NCBI RefSeq assembly: GCF_000005505.3
Contig: NC_016133.3
Span: forward strand, 2,728,001 to 2,792,000
From: Brachypodium distachyon
Taxonomy: Eukaryota > Streptophyta > Magnoliopsida > Poales > Poaceae
Length of the DNA: 64,000 nt
Direction: 5' to 3'
Position 1 is the stretch's first letter, and every line of letters starts with the position of its first letter. A model generated the notes under the pieces. It did not search any database. It had not been told where the DNA came from and worked only from the letters and a program-made list of their open reading frames with translations. Shown here piece after piece: positions 43,301 through 53,999 of this stretch. Both the position numbers and the translations under genes were made by a program.

Positions 43301-44670
43301 CCGAACCCTTGACGACGGCCGGACGGCCGGACGCCGATCGAGTTAACGAATTAATCATGCATGCATCACCAGGTCAAGGTCCATCTCCCAATTATTACCA
43401 CTACTACTACTACATATACCTACCTGATCAGTGTCTCCAAGCAAAGTGCTTGATTGGTTGATCGAGCTCCAAGCTATATAGTAGCTAGAAAGCTACCAGT
43501 AGATGTAGAAGTTTGTTGTATGGAAACGTTCACACATTGTCTCGCTGAGGAAAAATCTATGTATGGGTGCATATTCAAACCCCCAAAGTTTTTGGTTGTT
43601 ATGGGGGAAAAAGGAGGGTTATGGGGAAAAGGAGGACACAAAGGTTGAACATACGCGTATATATATGACCCTTTTTGTTTACTTAATTGATTTACTAGTT
43701 TAGTAGAGGCGAAATGATTGTGTTGTTTGTATGATTAGACACTCTCTTTGGATCGTGGGATTTTGTAAGGATTTAAGTCGTAAATTAACAAATGCCATTT
43801 GGACAAAAGGATATATAGTGCTACTGATTTTATGTTTTATGATAGGTTTCTATGTTTTTCCTGTGTTATTTCCAATAAGTATTTCTACTGTATCCGGCCG
43901 TATTTTGTTTTTCTCTGTTTCTCAACCCGTATCCTTATCACCTGAACAAAAAATGCTGTTTTACTTATACGAGCCAAAAGGTCCCTTGTTGTAATTACAT
44001 CCCAATTTGACTTTGCTGGTGATTAAGAAACGAATTGGAGGGGAGAAATTAAGAACTGCTAGCTGCCGGAAAATGCCTAACTACCTTGATTTCCTGGACC
44101 ACCGGTCGACATCGATCAGTGGAAAAGAGCAACAACGATAGTATCCACACTTCTAACTTAATTGCTATAGAACTCCAAAGAAGACTGCAAATCAAACAAT
44201 CTATATGCAATGTAAGGTACAGTAATCATACGATCGTCAGACTTTTCTTATACTTTATTCAAAAAGCAATTACATGGCTCCTCTAGCTTTTCCTCCCGGT
44301 TTGTTTTCTTCCGCTAGCCGGCCGGCCAAGTTTTTCTTTTCTTTTTTCGACACCAGCCGGCCGGGCCTAAGTTCGTTGAGAGCTTTCTCACGGGAAAAAA
44401 ATATATAGAAATTTAAGTTCGCTGAGAGGTGATCAAGAGAAAACCATCATGGTGCGCTAGTCCATTATTTTCTTTTCTTTTGGGTAAGTAACGTACTAAC
44501 GACTGCAGATGTGTAGTTGTGAGGTGAGCAATCGTAGCTAAAGCTATCTACGAAGATGTGTATATCCAAACAGATTTTGAAAGAGGCTCGTGCAGCTATA
44601 AGCTAGCGTCGGCGTGAGCTGACACACAAGTTTTTTTCTTTTTCTTTGGGAAGGGAACACGAGGATTAGG
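40388..44670. other. GH9 promoter side and intergenic region
   Basis: Immediately upstream of the GH9 start is a GC-rich leader. Further out the DNA is AT-rich, with many short palindromic motifs (GATCGATC, TAGCTAGCTAGC) but no coding exon recognised. A single MITE end (CGGAGGGAGTA) lies at about 42627-42637. The block 43738-43995 may be a heavily eroded MITE. The open frame there has no domain support. Confidence 0.45.
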
Positions 44671-44685
44671 AAAGCCGCACTTAGC

Positions 44686-44843
44686 TGGGCCGTTCATTTG
44701 CGTGGGCTGCTTATATCTCTGATGGGCTTCGGAGCCGGAAACTGCCGTGAGGCGCAGGCAGGCAGGTTGCGCGAGCGAAGGCATGCTCGATTAGTACCAC
44801 CTTGCCTGTGGAGAAGGGCTGGAAGGTCGAGGGAGGCTATAAA
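44686..44843 (+). promoter_or_regulatory. Plant snRNA-type Pol II promoter of the U2 gene
   Basis: TATAAA lies at 44838-44843, 28-33 bases before the RNA start. An upstream-sequence-element candidate GTACCACCTTG at 44794-44804 matches 8 of 11 positions of the plant USE consensus RTCCCACATCG. USE end to TATA start is 33 bp, the four-turn spacing known for Pol II snRNA genes (Pol III types use about three turns). Three inverted RGCCCR-type boxes (TGGGCC/TGGGCT at 44686, 44703 and 44723) match the monocot-specific promoter element. Element identities come from established knowledge; the USE match is imperfect. Confidence 0.75.
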
Positions 44844-44870
44844 GGGAGGCGGAGGGCAGCGTTCCAAAGC

Positions 44871-45064
44871 ATACCTTTCTCGGCCTTTTGGCTAAGATCA
44901 AGTGTAGTATCTGTTCTTATCAGTTTAATATCTGATATGTGGGCCATGTGCCCACAACGATATTAAATTTATTTTTCGTGGGGGAAGGCCCGCCACGGTA
45001 GCTTGCTGCCGGGGCCTTCATGTGTCGCTTGGGCTTTGCACTACCGCCCAGGCCTGGCGCACCC
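44871..45064 (+). ncRNA. U2: U2 spliceosomal snRNA
   Basis: Begins ATACCTTTCTCGGCCTTTTG and continues with GCTAAGATCAAGTGTAGTAT, the invariant U2 5' domain. The branch-point recognition sequence GTAGTA is at 44904-44909. Next come CTGTTCTTATCAGTTTAATA and the stem IIa/IIb region with TGGGCC/GCCCAC. An Sm-type site AAATTTATTTTTCG lies at about 44965-44978. The 3' stem-loops end at GGCCTGGCGCACC. Length is about 194 nt, as expected for plant U2. Stems III/IV differ in detail from textbook U2 but keep pairing potential (GGTAGCTTGCTGCC). It pairs with the intron branch site in the spliceosome. With an intact promoter it is probably an expressed copy, though plants carry several. Confidence 0.96.
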
Positions 45065-45480
45065 CAACCAATTCCAAATTAAAGATTTTAGTCCCCTCAA
45101 TTTTTTTTATTTAAAGATTTTAGTACTGAGTATTGCAACTAATTTTTCCCACAAAGGTAATCATGGTACATAATGGTTCGGCTCTCACAAAGCATTGCAA
45201 CTAATTTAACACAACCGTGTAAAAGAATAGTTCTCGTGTAGGAAGCTGCAGGCTCGATTTGCGAAGGCAAGAGAGGATTACGCCACGGGCGTTTTGGAAC
45301 CTGTCGTTCCTCTTTTCTGTTTTCCTCTGATGGCCGGCCGGCCAAGTTGGTTGAGAGCTCCAGAAAACCACTCTTGATAGTCCAGTTTTTCCTTTCGGGT
45401 AAGCAACATACAAACGATAGCTATCACATCGTGGGCCGTCTCTCTTGTGCCCAATCTAGCGAGCTTGACAAGGCTAGCTT
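45065..45480. other. Downstream flank of U2
   Basis: No gene is seen. A stretch at about 45330-45420 (GGCCGGCCGGCCAAG, TTGAGAGCTC, TTTCGGGTAAGCAAC) resembles 44310-44500 on the other side of the U2 gene. Confidence 0.5.
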
Positions 45481-46029
45481 GCTCTCCGGAACACTGATCG
45501 AGTTCAGTTCCTGCAGGAAACAAACAGGGGAAACATGCATTCAAAACGAAAGCCTAGAGGCATTATCCGCGAGTAATTGGGGAATGATACCTGTGGACCA
45601 TGCCTTACCAGTTTATTTCATTCCAGATATAGTCATTATCAAATGACAGCACAAGAACCAATCAGAATCCAGCATCCTGGACTATCTCCCCTGTACAGAA
45701 AGTGAAATGACTGTATGGGATTTTCATGTACACGGATTAAGGATGCTGCAGTTAATTAAGGATCTGCATTCTGCAAGGTGTCGTACTGCAGGCAGGTCTG
45801 CTACTGCCAAGAATTTGTAGGGAGGATTAGTCATACATCTCTTTAAGATAAACACTTACCAGCCATAAATTGACTATACTCATGAACAATCGATTAGATT
45901 AGAGTATTCACTCTCTGGACATATCATTCGGATGAGCAGAGGGAGGGACGCACATAAATTAGATGCTGCTAGGTGGGTGGATCACTTGCGTCGCGTGCAA
46001 CATCCCAATCAATCCGGAGACGATCGAGC

Positions 46030-46037
46030 TATAAATA
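46030..46037 (+). promoter_or_regulatory. Conserved TATA box of repeat copy 1
   Basis: TATAAATATGCAGACGTCC follows GATCGAGC. Near-identical boxes recur at 58826, 61392 and 62695, and a variant at 57785 (TATAAAAA). The box at 59712 is degenerate. Confidence 0.6.
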
Positions 46038-46107
46038 TGCAGACGTCCCTCTCCGATCCACAAAGTGCAAGAACAAGTACTTATGTAGCTAGCATACAGA
46101 TAGTCAT

Positions 46108-46222
46108 ATATTTCTTCCGATCTTAAATTATTGTCGAAATATTACATGCATCTAGACGTTTTTTAAGAATAGATACATTCATTTAGTCAAATTTGATTCA
46201 AAAATTTAGGATGAGAACAGTA
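46108..46222. mobile_element. Degenerate Stowaway-like MITE inside repeat copy 1
   Basis: Runs from about CTTCCGATCTTAAATTATTG to AAATTTAGGATGAGAACAGTA. It carries ATGCATCTAGACG and AATAGATACATTC arms typical of these elements. It interrupts the repeat between the GTAGCTAG block and the GGAGAAAACC block, which are contiguous in other copies. Confidence 0.65.
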
Positions 46223-46658
46223 CATTTTTATTCCCCATGCATTCGTGAGACCTTGGAGAAAACCAAATCCGAGACTTATGGTGTTAGACTGCACCCACGA
46301 ATGCACGCTCCTGTTGGCGTGCGGGGCTGTGCCTGTCATCAAGGGGCTGAAAAGCGGTTGTGCTGATTAGATTGCACGCATAACCTGACCCGTTATTTTG
46401 TCAGTCATCCTCAGGATCATGTGGCCATTTATAGGGAGCAAGTAATCGGTCCCGGAAACAAGATGTCAGATCCAACATTTTGAGAAGAAGGTAGCAAGTA
46501 ACCAACAATGTCGACTTTGCCATAATAACTTCAGCGGTTGGTTTTCTATTAGAAGTCTTTTCTTCTTAAACCTTTCTTTTTATTAGATGATTTTTTTTTT
46601 GCTGTTCGATTAGATCCTGAGGGATGCCGAGACTTCCAATTTCCCCCCTCCTTTGTAA

Positions 46659-47389
46659 TACTCCGTCCATTCTATAATACAACGTGTATAGATTTTTCTC
46701 ATTTGTTTCACAATACACCTCATTTGTCTTTTGATACTCGCACCCGACCAATAACTATTCGCATCTATTTATTATTAATCCAATATGAGTGGTCAGGCAC
46801 TAGAAACGAGAGCTGCCTTGGTTCAAGTGCACAAATTTATATGAGGTGTATTTTGGAGAGTAAAATACACCACTAGTCCATGAACTCGGCAAAAATGAAC
46901 ACTTTAGTCCACGAACTCGAAAAACGCACACTTAAACCCCTAAACTGGGCTACCGTGTCACTTTAGTCCAAAAACAATTCGGCGAGGCTTAAACACGCCT
47001 TGTGGCTGCCACGTCGGTTTCGGCCAGGACCGCGGGCTGCTATTCGATTTTCTTAAGTTTTTTTTTTGCAAAATCACCATGCCCGAGCCGCCTGCGAGGG
47101 GCAAGGCGGCCGCACCCAGACATGGATCGTGGGGCCTTGAGAACCACGTCGTTGGTTGCTATCAAATCCACAATGCTCAATTTTGACGAGAGAACGCCGG
47201 TGAAGGGGTAGCCGAAGCCGACGTGGCGTGTTCAAGCCTCGCCGAACCATTTTTGGACTAAAGTGACACATTAGTTCTAGTTTAGAGGTTTAAGTGTGCG
47301 TTTTTTGAGTTCGTAGACTAAAGTGTTCATTTTTACCGAATTCATGGACTAGTGGTGTATTTTACTCTATTTTGAAATAAAGGAAGTAC
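46659..47389. mobile_element. Mariner-like MITE carrying a nested Mutator-type MITE
   Basis: The outer element begins TACTCCGTCCATTCTATAA at about 46660 and ends TATTTTGAAATAAAGGAAGTA at about 47388. The halves are separated by the element at 46858-47367. Confidence 0.7.
46858..47367. mobile_element. Mutator-type MITE with ~160-bp terminal inverted repeats
   Basis: Ends are GAGTAAAATACACCACTAGT and its reverse complement. Inverted similarity continues inward for about 160 bp (TTTAGTCCACGAACTCG, ACGCACACTTAAACC, CGGCGAGGCTTAAACACGCC). Flanks are TATTTTGGA (46849-46857) and TATTTTGAA (47368-47376), a 9-bp target duplication with one mismatch, the Mutator hallmark. No transposase is encoded. 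Confidence 0.9.
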
Positions 47390-50300
47390 GAGCTCTGAAA
47401 ATCCATGCCCAACATGTCGTTTTAGAGACGTGTGCCTTACATTGTTTCTTCGTACAGCTGTGTGAATAGCATGTGAGAGTGGGAGACAGTGAAAACAAGC
47501 AAAACAAAGCCAATCGCAAGAAATAAAGTAAACCTAACATGTGAGAGCGAGAGACAGTGAAAACAAGAATAACAAAGCCAATCGCAAGAAATAAAATACA
47601 CCTAACATCATGTGAGAGTGACAGAAAGTAAACAAAAGGTAGCATAGCGAAGCCAATCGCCAAGCTATTGTTGTGCTTGGGAGCCCCATACAGTCGAGAG
47701 AGCAGGCTGCAGAGGCCAGAGGGGCAGCCAGGAGTAGGACGCCGGACGCCCAAGTGCAGGCACTAGCTGTTTGATTTGATCTGTTTCAATGCTCTGCCTC
47801 ATATTTGGATTTTCAATTCCTGCACAGTTAAAAAATAGCTAATTAATCAATCAATCAATCAATTAATTAATTAATTAGAGCCACTGGTTTAACAGACTAT
47901 CTGACTGTGCATCCACGTATGCATATGACATGGCTAGCCAGCGGAGCAACATTTCAACCAAAGTGATCGATGACCTTACAAGCTAAAGTGGCTAAAGTTT
48001 GTTTCAGGTTTGAGGTGACCTCCCTGGTCACTTTTTATGTAAGAAAATCGATTCACTCTGCAAAACTCAAATGTCAATGCGTCCGGTAAATTTGTGCACA
48101 GCGGCACGAAGGAGAGAGCAGGAGCAGATTGAATCTTGCGGCCAAGCAAGCAGCGCAGCTACCCCCTCCTTCTCAGCACCTTCAGATCTTGCCCCTCGGC
48201 GGCGTGCCACCCCAATTGCGGGAGGGCGAAAAGAAGAAAAAATGATCCGGAATAACGCCATGTGCGGGTGGAATGGGCGGTGCCACAAAGATGCAATTTG
48301 TCTGGTTCGACGTACAGGCAACATCCACGGTACTCACCACCAACTGCAATTTATATTCATTTTACCGGTATGAATATTGTATCAAATTGACAATCTTCAG
48401 TTTTATACACATCATTCCCAATAGTTCTAGATCCATTTGTCTTGGCTTATGGCAGTTTAGACTTTCTCACAGGTTGCTGCTCTTCCTCGAGGCTAATACT
48501 TTTCTTTTTCTATCCATTTTCCTACATGTTTGCTAAGAGTGGAAACAATGCCATATTTCTTTACATTGCTCTTGTTACACAGTTCAGGTTAACTAACTAT
48601 CCATTATGTGATTGTGAGATTAGTTCATTTCTTCTCCTTTCCGTTCCTATTTTCAATTGCTGCTATTACTTATTAAAAAAACAGTTTTTGTAATGACTAG
48701 AAAACTGAAAAATTACAAATGACCGGCGAGCGCAATAGGAGGGAATTGGGTGGTGTGTGTGGTGGTCGGCAGTGGTGGTCGGTTGCAACGCATCGGTACT
48801 TCACTAGAAAAACAATCCGAATGCACGTGCGTTGTTACGGATCGACAAACTTATATGCGATTTTTTACTACGTATCTCACTGCACGCAAATATAATAATA
48901 AACAAAAATATAATATTCAGGAAAACAAATTAAATTAAATCATCATGAGCCATGTAGCTAATTGGCTTCATAGTGAGAAGGGCTTTTGGGTTTTAAAACA
49001 AAACTGCAAGCAACCCAAAAGACATCATACACGTTTTTATTTTATGATCATGAATTGTAAGAGGCGTTTATAGTTTTAAAAGAGCTTGATTGACTTCAAA
49101 CACATATTTAAGAATTTTCTTAAGAGAAGACCTACGTAAATTCCGTGCTCAAGGTCAGATTGTTTCATTAGCATTTCACAACCATCTAGGTGTATGCTAA
49201 ATGAACCAATATACGGACATCAGTGCTGAAGAAATCCTTTCAATTAATAATGATTACCATCAGAAAGGACTCAAATTAGTTCCTTGACTTGTGTAGAGAA
49301 CAGGATGAGGTAGTCATGGATGTCAACCAGGTCCAGATGGAGTGCATCTAGATTCTGCTGCTGATTTTGCTTTGCGTCTGAAGCCATATCGAGATCGGAG
49401 CTCTTCTTCTTCCCCACCAATTCTGCGACGGGACCGCCGCCTCTTTCGCGCCCAGGAGCTCGAGCACTAGCGTTTCTCCGCGTCGGCAGCCTCCAGCCGC
49501 GCCTCCGACCGCGTCAACCGACTCATGCACGGTTGCCAGGGGCGCTCGCACCGTCGGGTGCAGAATCGTGGCGTGACGATGTCGGTGACGGCCGCCTGCC
49601 CCTGCATCTGATCCCTCCGATTTTATCTTTCATGTCCCCTATTTCGCCTTACGTAGATCAAATCGATGGTGGTTACGGGAACCGAGGAACACGAGGAGGA
49701 CAAAGATATCTAGCATGATTCCATCTATGATTAAAAACGGGCCTTAATTGCTAGGTCTAAGAGTAGGAAATGTGCTTAATTTATGGGTCGTCATGAATCA
49801 GCGTCCCAGTCATGATCCTTGCATCTCACACGTCGACCCCGACCTTCGATTCGGATGCCGTTTCCGGTTCGAGGAACGCCGCGTCGTTCCGCATTCCCAT
49901 TTGCTCTCCTACGTCCTGTGGTGCATGATTGTCTATGTAATTGTATTGTAGTAATAGTTCGGATGAATGCACATTTTCTGTCTTTAACAAAAAATATAGA
50001 TAATTCACAGAGAGTAGTCAGTCGGAGATTTTGGTGTCTGCTTCCTGTTTGTTGCAGCCCTTTGCTCAGACTGCGAGGCTTATGACATTTTGTGCGCAGT
50101 ACTGGTGGCAGTCGCGTCAAAGGAAGCTGCGCTGAAAGATAATGCAGAGAACAGGAAGCCGAAATATTTGTATAATGATGCTCAATGTGAGGATCAGGAT
50201 TTGAACTCTAGTGTGTGAAGTCATGCACCCACAACTCCACCGCCACACCAAAAGGTGTTTTTCATTTTTTCCCAAAATTTTCTAAGATGCATTTTTGTCT

Positions 50301-51400
50301 GTTGCATGTTATGATATATTGTCTAGTGATATTTATGTTAAATATTAATTGTTATAATATTATATGTCAAATCAACCATAATCGAAAGATCGTAATACAA
50401 ATATTTATAACATAGAATGTATGACAATTATTATGATTTGCAAACAGTTTTTTAGTGGAGTGAGCAGACGATCAACAATTCAAATCTTTATAAGAGTAAA
50501 ACTATAGTTATATTTTGCTTCCAAAGATATCTTCAAAGTTAACGACCTAAAAATATCAAGTAGATATTTGGCATAATAAACAATGCCCTTCTCCATACTT
50601 CGAGAGATATGCTACCTTATGAGGAAAAACTACACAATCTAAAACATAGTATGTGAGTCTGTCAAAATCAGAACTCATAAAACAAATAAATACACCACGT
50701 GGGCATGGTAATCATATTCACTGTTATTAAGTAAAATGATTTTCCTACCAATTTTCGTTAAGCAAGAAATACGACTAAAGGTACGACAATTAAGACATCG
50801 ATGAGCAATCATACATGGACATCAATAGTATATAGCCAAAATATGCAGAAGTTGCGTCTCCCCGAGAACTAATTTTTGCAGGCTATATCGTCGTCGATTG
50901 CTTAAAGTCACGTTGGAACGTCACACACACCACCTCACACGGGCGTCGTCGTCGAAGATTGGCCACCGATGTATGCGACAATTAACCCGTCGTCACTACC
51001 TCGTACGACGTCTTTCTCAAACCCCGTCCAAATGCATAGTTTGGCAAGTCATCCCCATCGCCGCTTCTAATGTAAATTAGTTGAAATTTTGCAGATTTAT
51101 TTTATACAGAGACGCAAATAAAAATTCTAAAGGACCAAACAAATGTACATCTAACAATGATTTAATAATTTGTCTTAACTTGATGCAAGGGTTACGTCAT
51201 CTAACACGAGTTTGTCATTTTTTCATCCATGTTTTTTTAAACATTATACTCCTTGGTTAGTTGGCCCAGCTATACGGTGCCGTGTCTGGGTTTGAAGAAA
51301 TCAGGCTTCACCGGACCGCATCCGGGCCAGACCCGTTTAACCTTAGACTGGCCAGTGCCGGGCAGGGCCGGCCTGATGGTCACCAATAGCTATACCCCTT
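47390..51400. other. Intergenic region upstream of the ceramidase gene
   Basis: Contains three related ~60-75-bp direct repeats at about 47465-47660 (AACAAAGCCAATCGCAAGAAA and GTGAGAG..AGACAGTG), simple AATT repeats near 47840-47880, a possible Helitron end at about 48803-48840, and a coiled-coil pseudogene fragment at 49271-49527. The remainder is AT-rich with no recognised gene. Confidence 0.5.
49271..49527 (-). pseudogene. C-terminal fragment of a coiled-coil protein, frameshifted
   Basis: Three minus-strand frames each hold part of what looks like one protein. One frame holds a stretch with LTRSEARLEAADAEKR, the next VLELLGAKEAAV, and the next ELVGKKKSSDLDMASDAKQN continuing to LHLDLVDIHDYLILFSTQ and a TGA at 49271-49273. 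Charged heptad-like text suggests a coiled coil. At least two frameshifts separate the pieces and no intron explains them. The source gene is not recognised. A 38-residue frame starting MASDAKQ could still be translated. It may be a fragment captured by a transposon. Confidence 0.45.
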
Positions 51401-52956
51401 CTCCTCCTCTAAAAAAAAAAGAAAAGAAAAAGCTATACCCCCTCTGCCCATCTCCTTGCCGAGCCCCAGCCCCCTCGCTCCGTGGATCTTCTTCCTCCTC
51501 GCGGAGCGCCGCCACCCATCCCGCTGCCGAGCGCCCGAGGCCCCTAGCTCGTCTTCCTCCTCGCTCGAGCGCCTCCACCGCAGGTTGATCTCCCCTTCGA
51601 TTCTCTCGCTCCCGACCGTTTCTCCTCCCATCACCCCACGAACGGATTCCGCCCTTTAGATCCCCGTTTCATAATCTTCCCCAATTCGTAACTGAGGCAA
51701 AAATCAAGGTAGGGCGGGCGCCCTACCTTGCCCTACTGGGTCCTCCGCCCGTGTGGCCTAGTGATCTGTTGTAGTTGATATATTCTTGATGGTAGCACTA
51801 ACATCTTGGTCATAATTAGTGTCAAATTTTGGAGTAGTGCCAAACTTGGTGATAATTGATGTGTCGAGTTTGGAACGTCTTGTTTTGGACAGTGCAGAAC
51901 TTTGTGAAATACCCAGAGCAAAATATGTTGTAGCAAGAAACTTGCATCAAATATTTGTGTTGGACCATGGGTTTCATTCAGTCTAGCTTCGATGATGTGT
52001 TATGGTGTGCGCAGTTGTTCTCTTCTGTTTGACAAGAATCTTGTATTGGTTGGATCTATAGAGAAATTTGCTTTGTAAGAACTGTTGTGCTATCTATGCG
52101 CAAAAAAAGAGAGAATGTTGTGCTATCTGTCGTTTTCTGAAATTAGAAGCATTGCTAGAAATTATGTCTGTAGTATTTCTGAACTAGGTGGTGATTTTAT
52201 TCTGAAACTGGGTGATGATTTGTTCTGCTGTATGATTCTCAAGTAAGACAGCAGTGGCTTGTAAACCATTTCAGTGGTTTCAGAACTTTATGTATGTGTC
52301 AGTAGTTCCTTCATCTTAGAGTATTAATTTTTTACTAATTTTATCTTCCGTGTAGCAAGTTCAAATTATCCGCCACTGTCACCTGTATATTAATTTGTTA
52401 CTGATTTTATCTTAGAGTATTGGCAAGTTGTAGTAGCGACAGCAGCAAGATCCTCTGCTTCTTCTCGTTGTGTGCAGTACTGGTACTATTTGATTTGGGT
52501 CTCGGGTGCATGCATGTATTATGTGAGCAGTAGCTCTGTTAAACTGAAAACTGGACATGGCTGTCCAATTTTTGTCCTTGTATTATGTGAGCAGTAGCAC
52601 TGTTAAACGATAGTATGCAGAAATGCGTTTGATCTTATTTTTAGCATATTTTTTCAATTGTCATGTTGGCTAGATTGCTGTTTAGACCTGAAAGTTGTTA
52701 GGCATATTTGTAGGGTGCTGGAAGGGTCTGTTTTGTGGTATTTGTATCCTTTACTACCTGTTGGCTCTCTATGACATCCTCTTCTTGGTCTTTTTGCAAG
52801 GTGACTTCTTGGATCAATTTCTTGTATTGTTTCTAGCAAGGTTGTAGTTGCTATTTGTTCATGCCCTACTGCTATGTGTTCTTGTCGTGTGCTGTTCAGG
52901 GCTTCAGGCCCCACTGCTCAGAGTGTATGTACTTGCTATATGTAGCAGTGGTCAAG

Positions 52957-53041
52957 TATTCCCTCCGTTCCTAAATTCTTGTCGTTGTTTTAGTACAAAT
53001 TTGAACTAAAACAGCGACAAGAATTTAGGAACGGAGGAATA
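52957..53041. mobile_element. Compact Stowaway MITE hairpin
   Basis: TA|TTCCCTCCGTTCCTAAATTC ... GAATTTAGGAACGGAGGAA|TA. The arms pair almost end to end, including TTGTCGTTGTTTTAGT with ACTAAAACAGCGACAA. It is only about 85 bp and very well preserved. Confidence 0.93.
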
Positions 53042-53717
53042 TTATTTTTGGTCTTTGTAGCAGTGGCCAAGCGTTTGTTCTTGCAAGGTAGCCTCTATTT
53101 CTTATTGTTGCTGTGCTGCTGTATTGGTGCTGTGCCTTCCTAGTAGTCATTTTCTATTTCCTATTCTATAGTGGAATGTTGGACATGGATTTCTTGTGTT
53201 TCTTGCTATTTCCTTGTTGTTTTTGTGTTGATGTTGTACTGTAGATGTTTAGTGTCATGTCCCTGTCATCTTGTGTTGGGAACATTGTATATGTGAATAT
53301 TCATAGCTTTCATCACCATCAGGATGGGTGCCATGAAACTTATCTTGTATATGCTAATATTCATAGCTTTGAAACTTATTGCTAATAATTTCTTATGAAT
53401 ATCACTATCTTATAATCTGAGCCAGCATATATGATATAAAATCGTACCTATTTTTAGGTTGCTGAAGTGACAACTACGAGGCCATCCCTCTACTGTTCTT
53501 GATCTGATTAATCTTGACTCTCTTTTGCAAGGTAAGCTACTGTTCGTGTCCTGTTACCTGCTGTTTATTTGTACTGCTGCTCATGTACTGTTAATTACTG
53601 TTCATTAGTTATGTTTGTTAATTGCTGTTTATTTAATTGATGTGTATTGTTTATTAATTAAGCTAATTAGTTAGGCTAATTAATTACCTTATATGTGGGA
53701 ACATAGCGGGAAAGCAG

Positions 53718-53836
53718 CAAGATGTGAAAACAGCAAGCTGAGGGTTCTAAGGGGTAGCAGAGTATCTCTGCTAGAACATCTATTTTTCTCTTATTACTTG
53801 CCCGTTAGAACCCTCAGCTTATGTTTTCACATCTTG
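53718..53836 (+). other. Long near-perfect hairpin upstream of the ceramidase start
   Basis: The 5' arm (about 53718-53753, CAAGATGTGAAAACAG then CAAGCTGAGGGTTCTAA) pairs with the 3' arm (about 53801-53836, TTAGAACCCTCAGCTT then ATGTTTTCACATCTTG). There is about one bulge and few mismatches over ~36 bp. A second small hairpin AGCAGAG-TAT-CTCTGCT lies in the loop. It lies in the presumed 5' leader intron. It could be a young MIRNA precursor or a short MITE; ends do not match the Stowaway type. Confidence 0.8.
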
Positions 53837-53999
53837 TACACGGAGGAACGTGGATTAACTAACATCTGTCACCGTATGGGTCTTAACAGATTTATATATT
53901 ATTGTTGCAGGTCTTTGTAACGAATTTACATATCATTGATGCAGGTCTTTGGTTTGGTGCCCTTAGCCTGTTGATAACACAGCAAATCAGCAGCTAAGC

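Larger units (their letters stand above)
45500..46370 (+). repeat. TATA-bearing repeat family, copy 1
   Basis: Block A (about 45501-45800) starts AGTTCAGTTCCTGCAGG and ends near GATCTGCATTCTGCAAGG. Block B (about 45858-46030) holds GATGCTGCTAGGTGGGTGGA and GGAGACGATCGAG. TATAAATA is at 46030-46037, then ATGCAGACGTCC. Block C has CTTATGTAGCTAG and, after a MITE insertion at about 46124-46215, GGAGAAAACCAAATCC and TATGGTGTTAGACTG. This copy is complete except for the insertion. Confidence 0.85.
51400..53999 (+). other. Probable 5' leader and leader introns of the ceramidase gene
   Basis: A CT-rich, GC-rich segment at about 51440-51670 resembles a grass 5' UTR exon (CCACCGCAG|GTTGATCTCC). The next 2.3 kb is T-rich and intron-like, ending in TGCAG|GTCTTTGG at about 53945 before the start codon at 54000. 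No coding exon is seen in it. Confidence 0.5.

Noticed and set aside
43731..43994. 87-residue frame with hydrophobic stretches
   Set aside because: Lies in an AT-rich block that resembles an eroded MITE; hydrophobicity follows from T-rich codons.
50057..50217. Plus-strand frame beginning LCSDCEAYDILC
   Set aside because: Short, no start codon, no recognised domain, and not linked by splice sites to a convincing neighbour.
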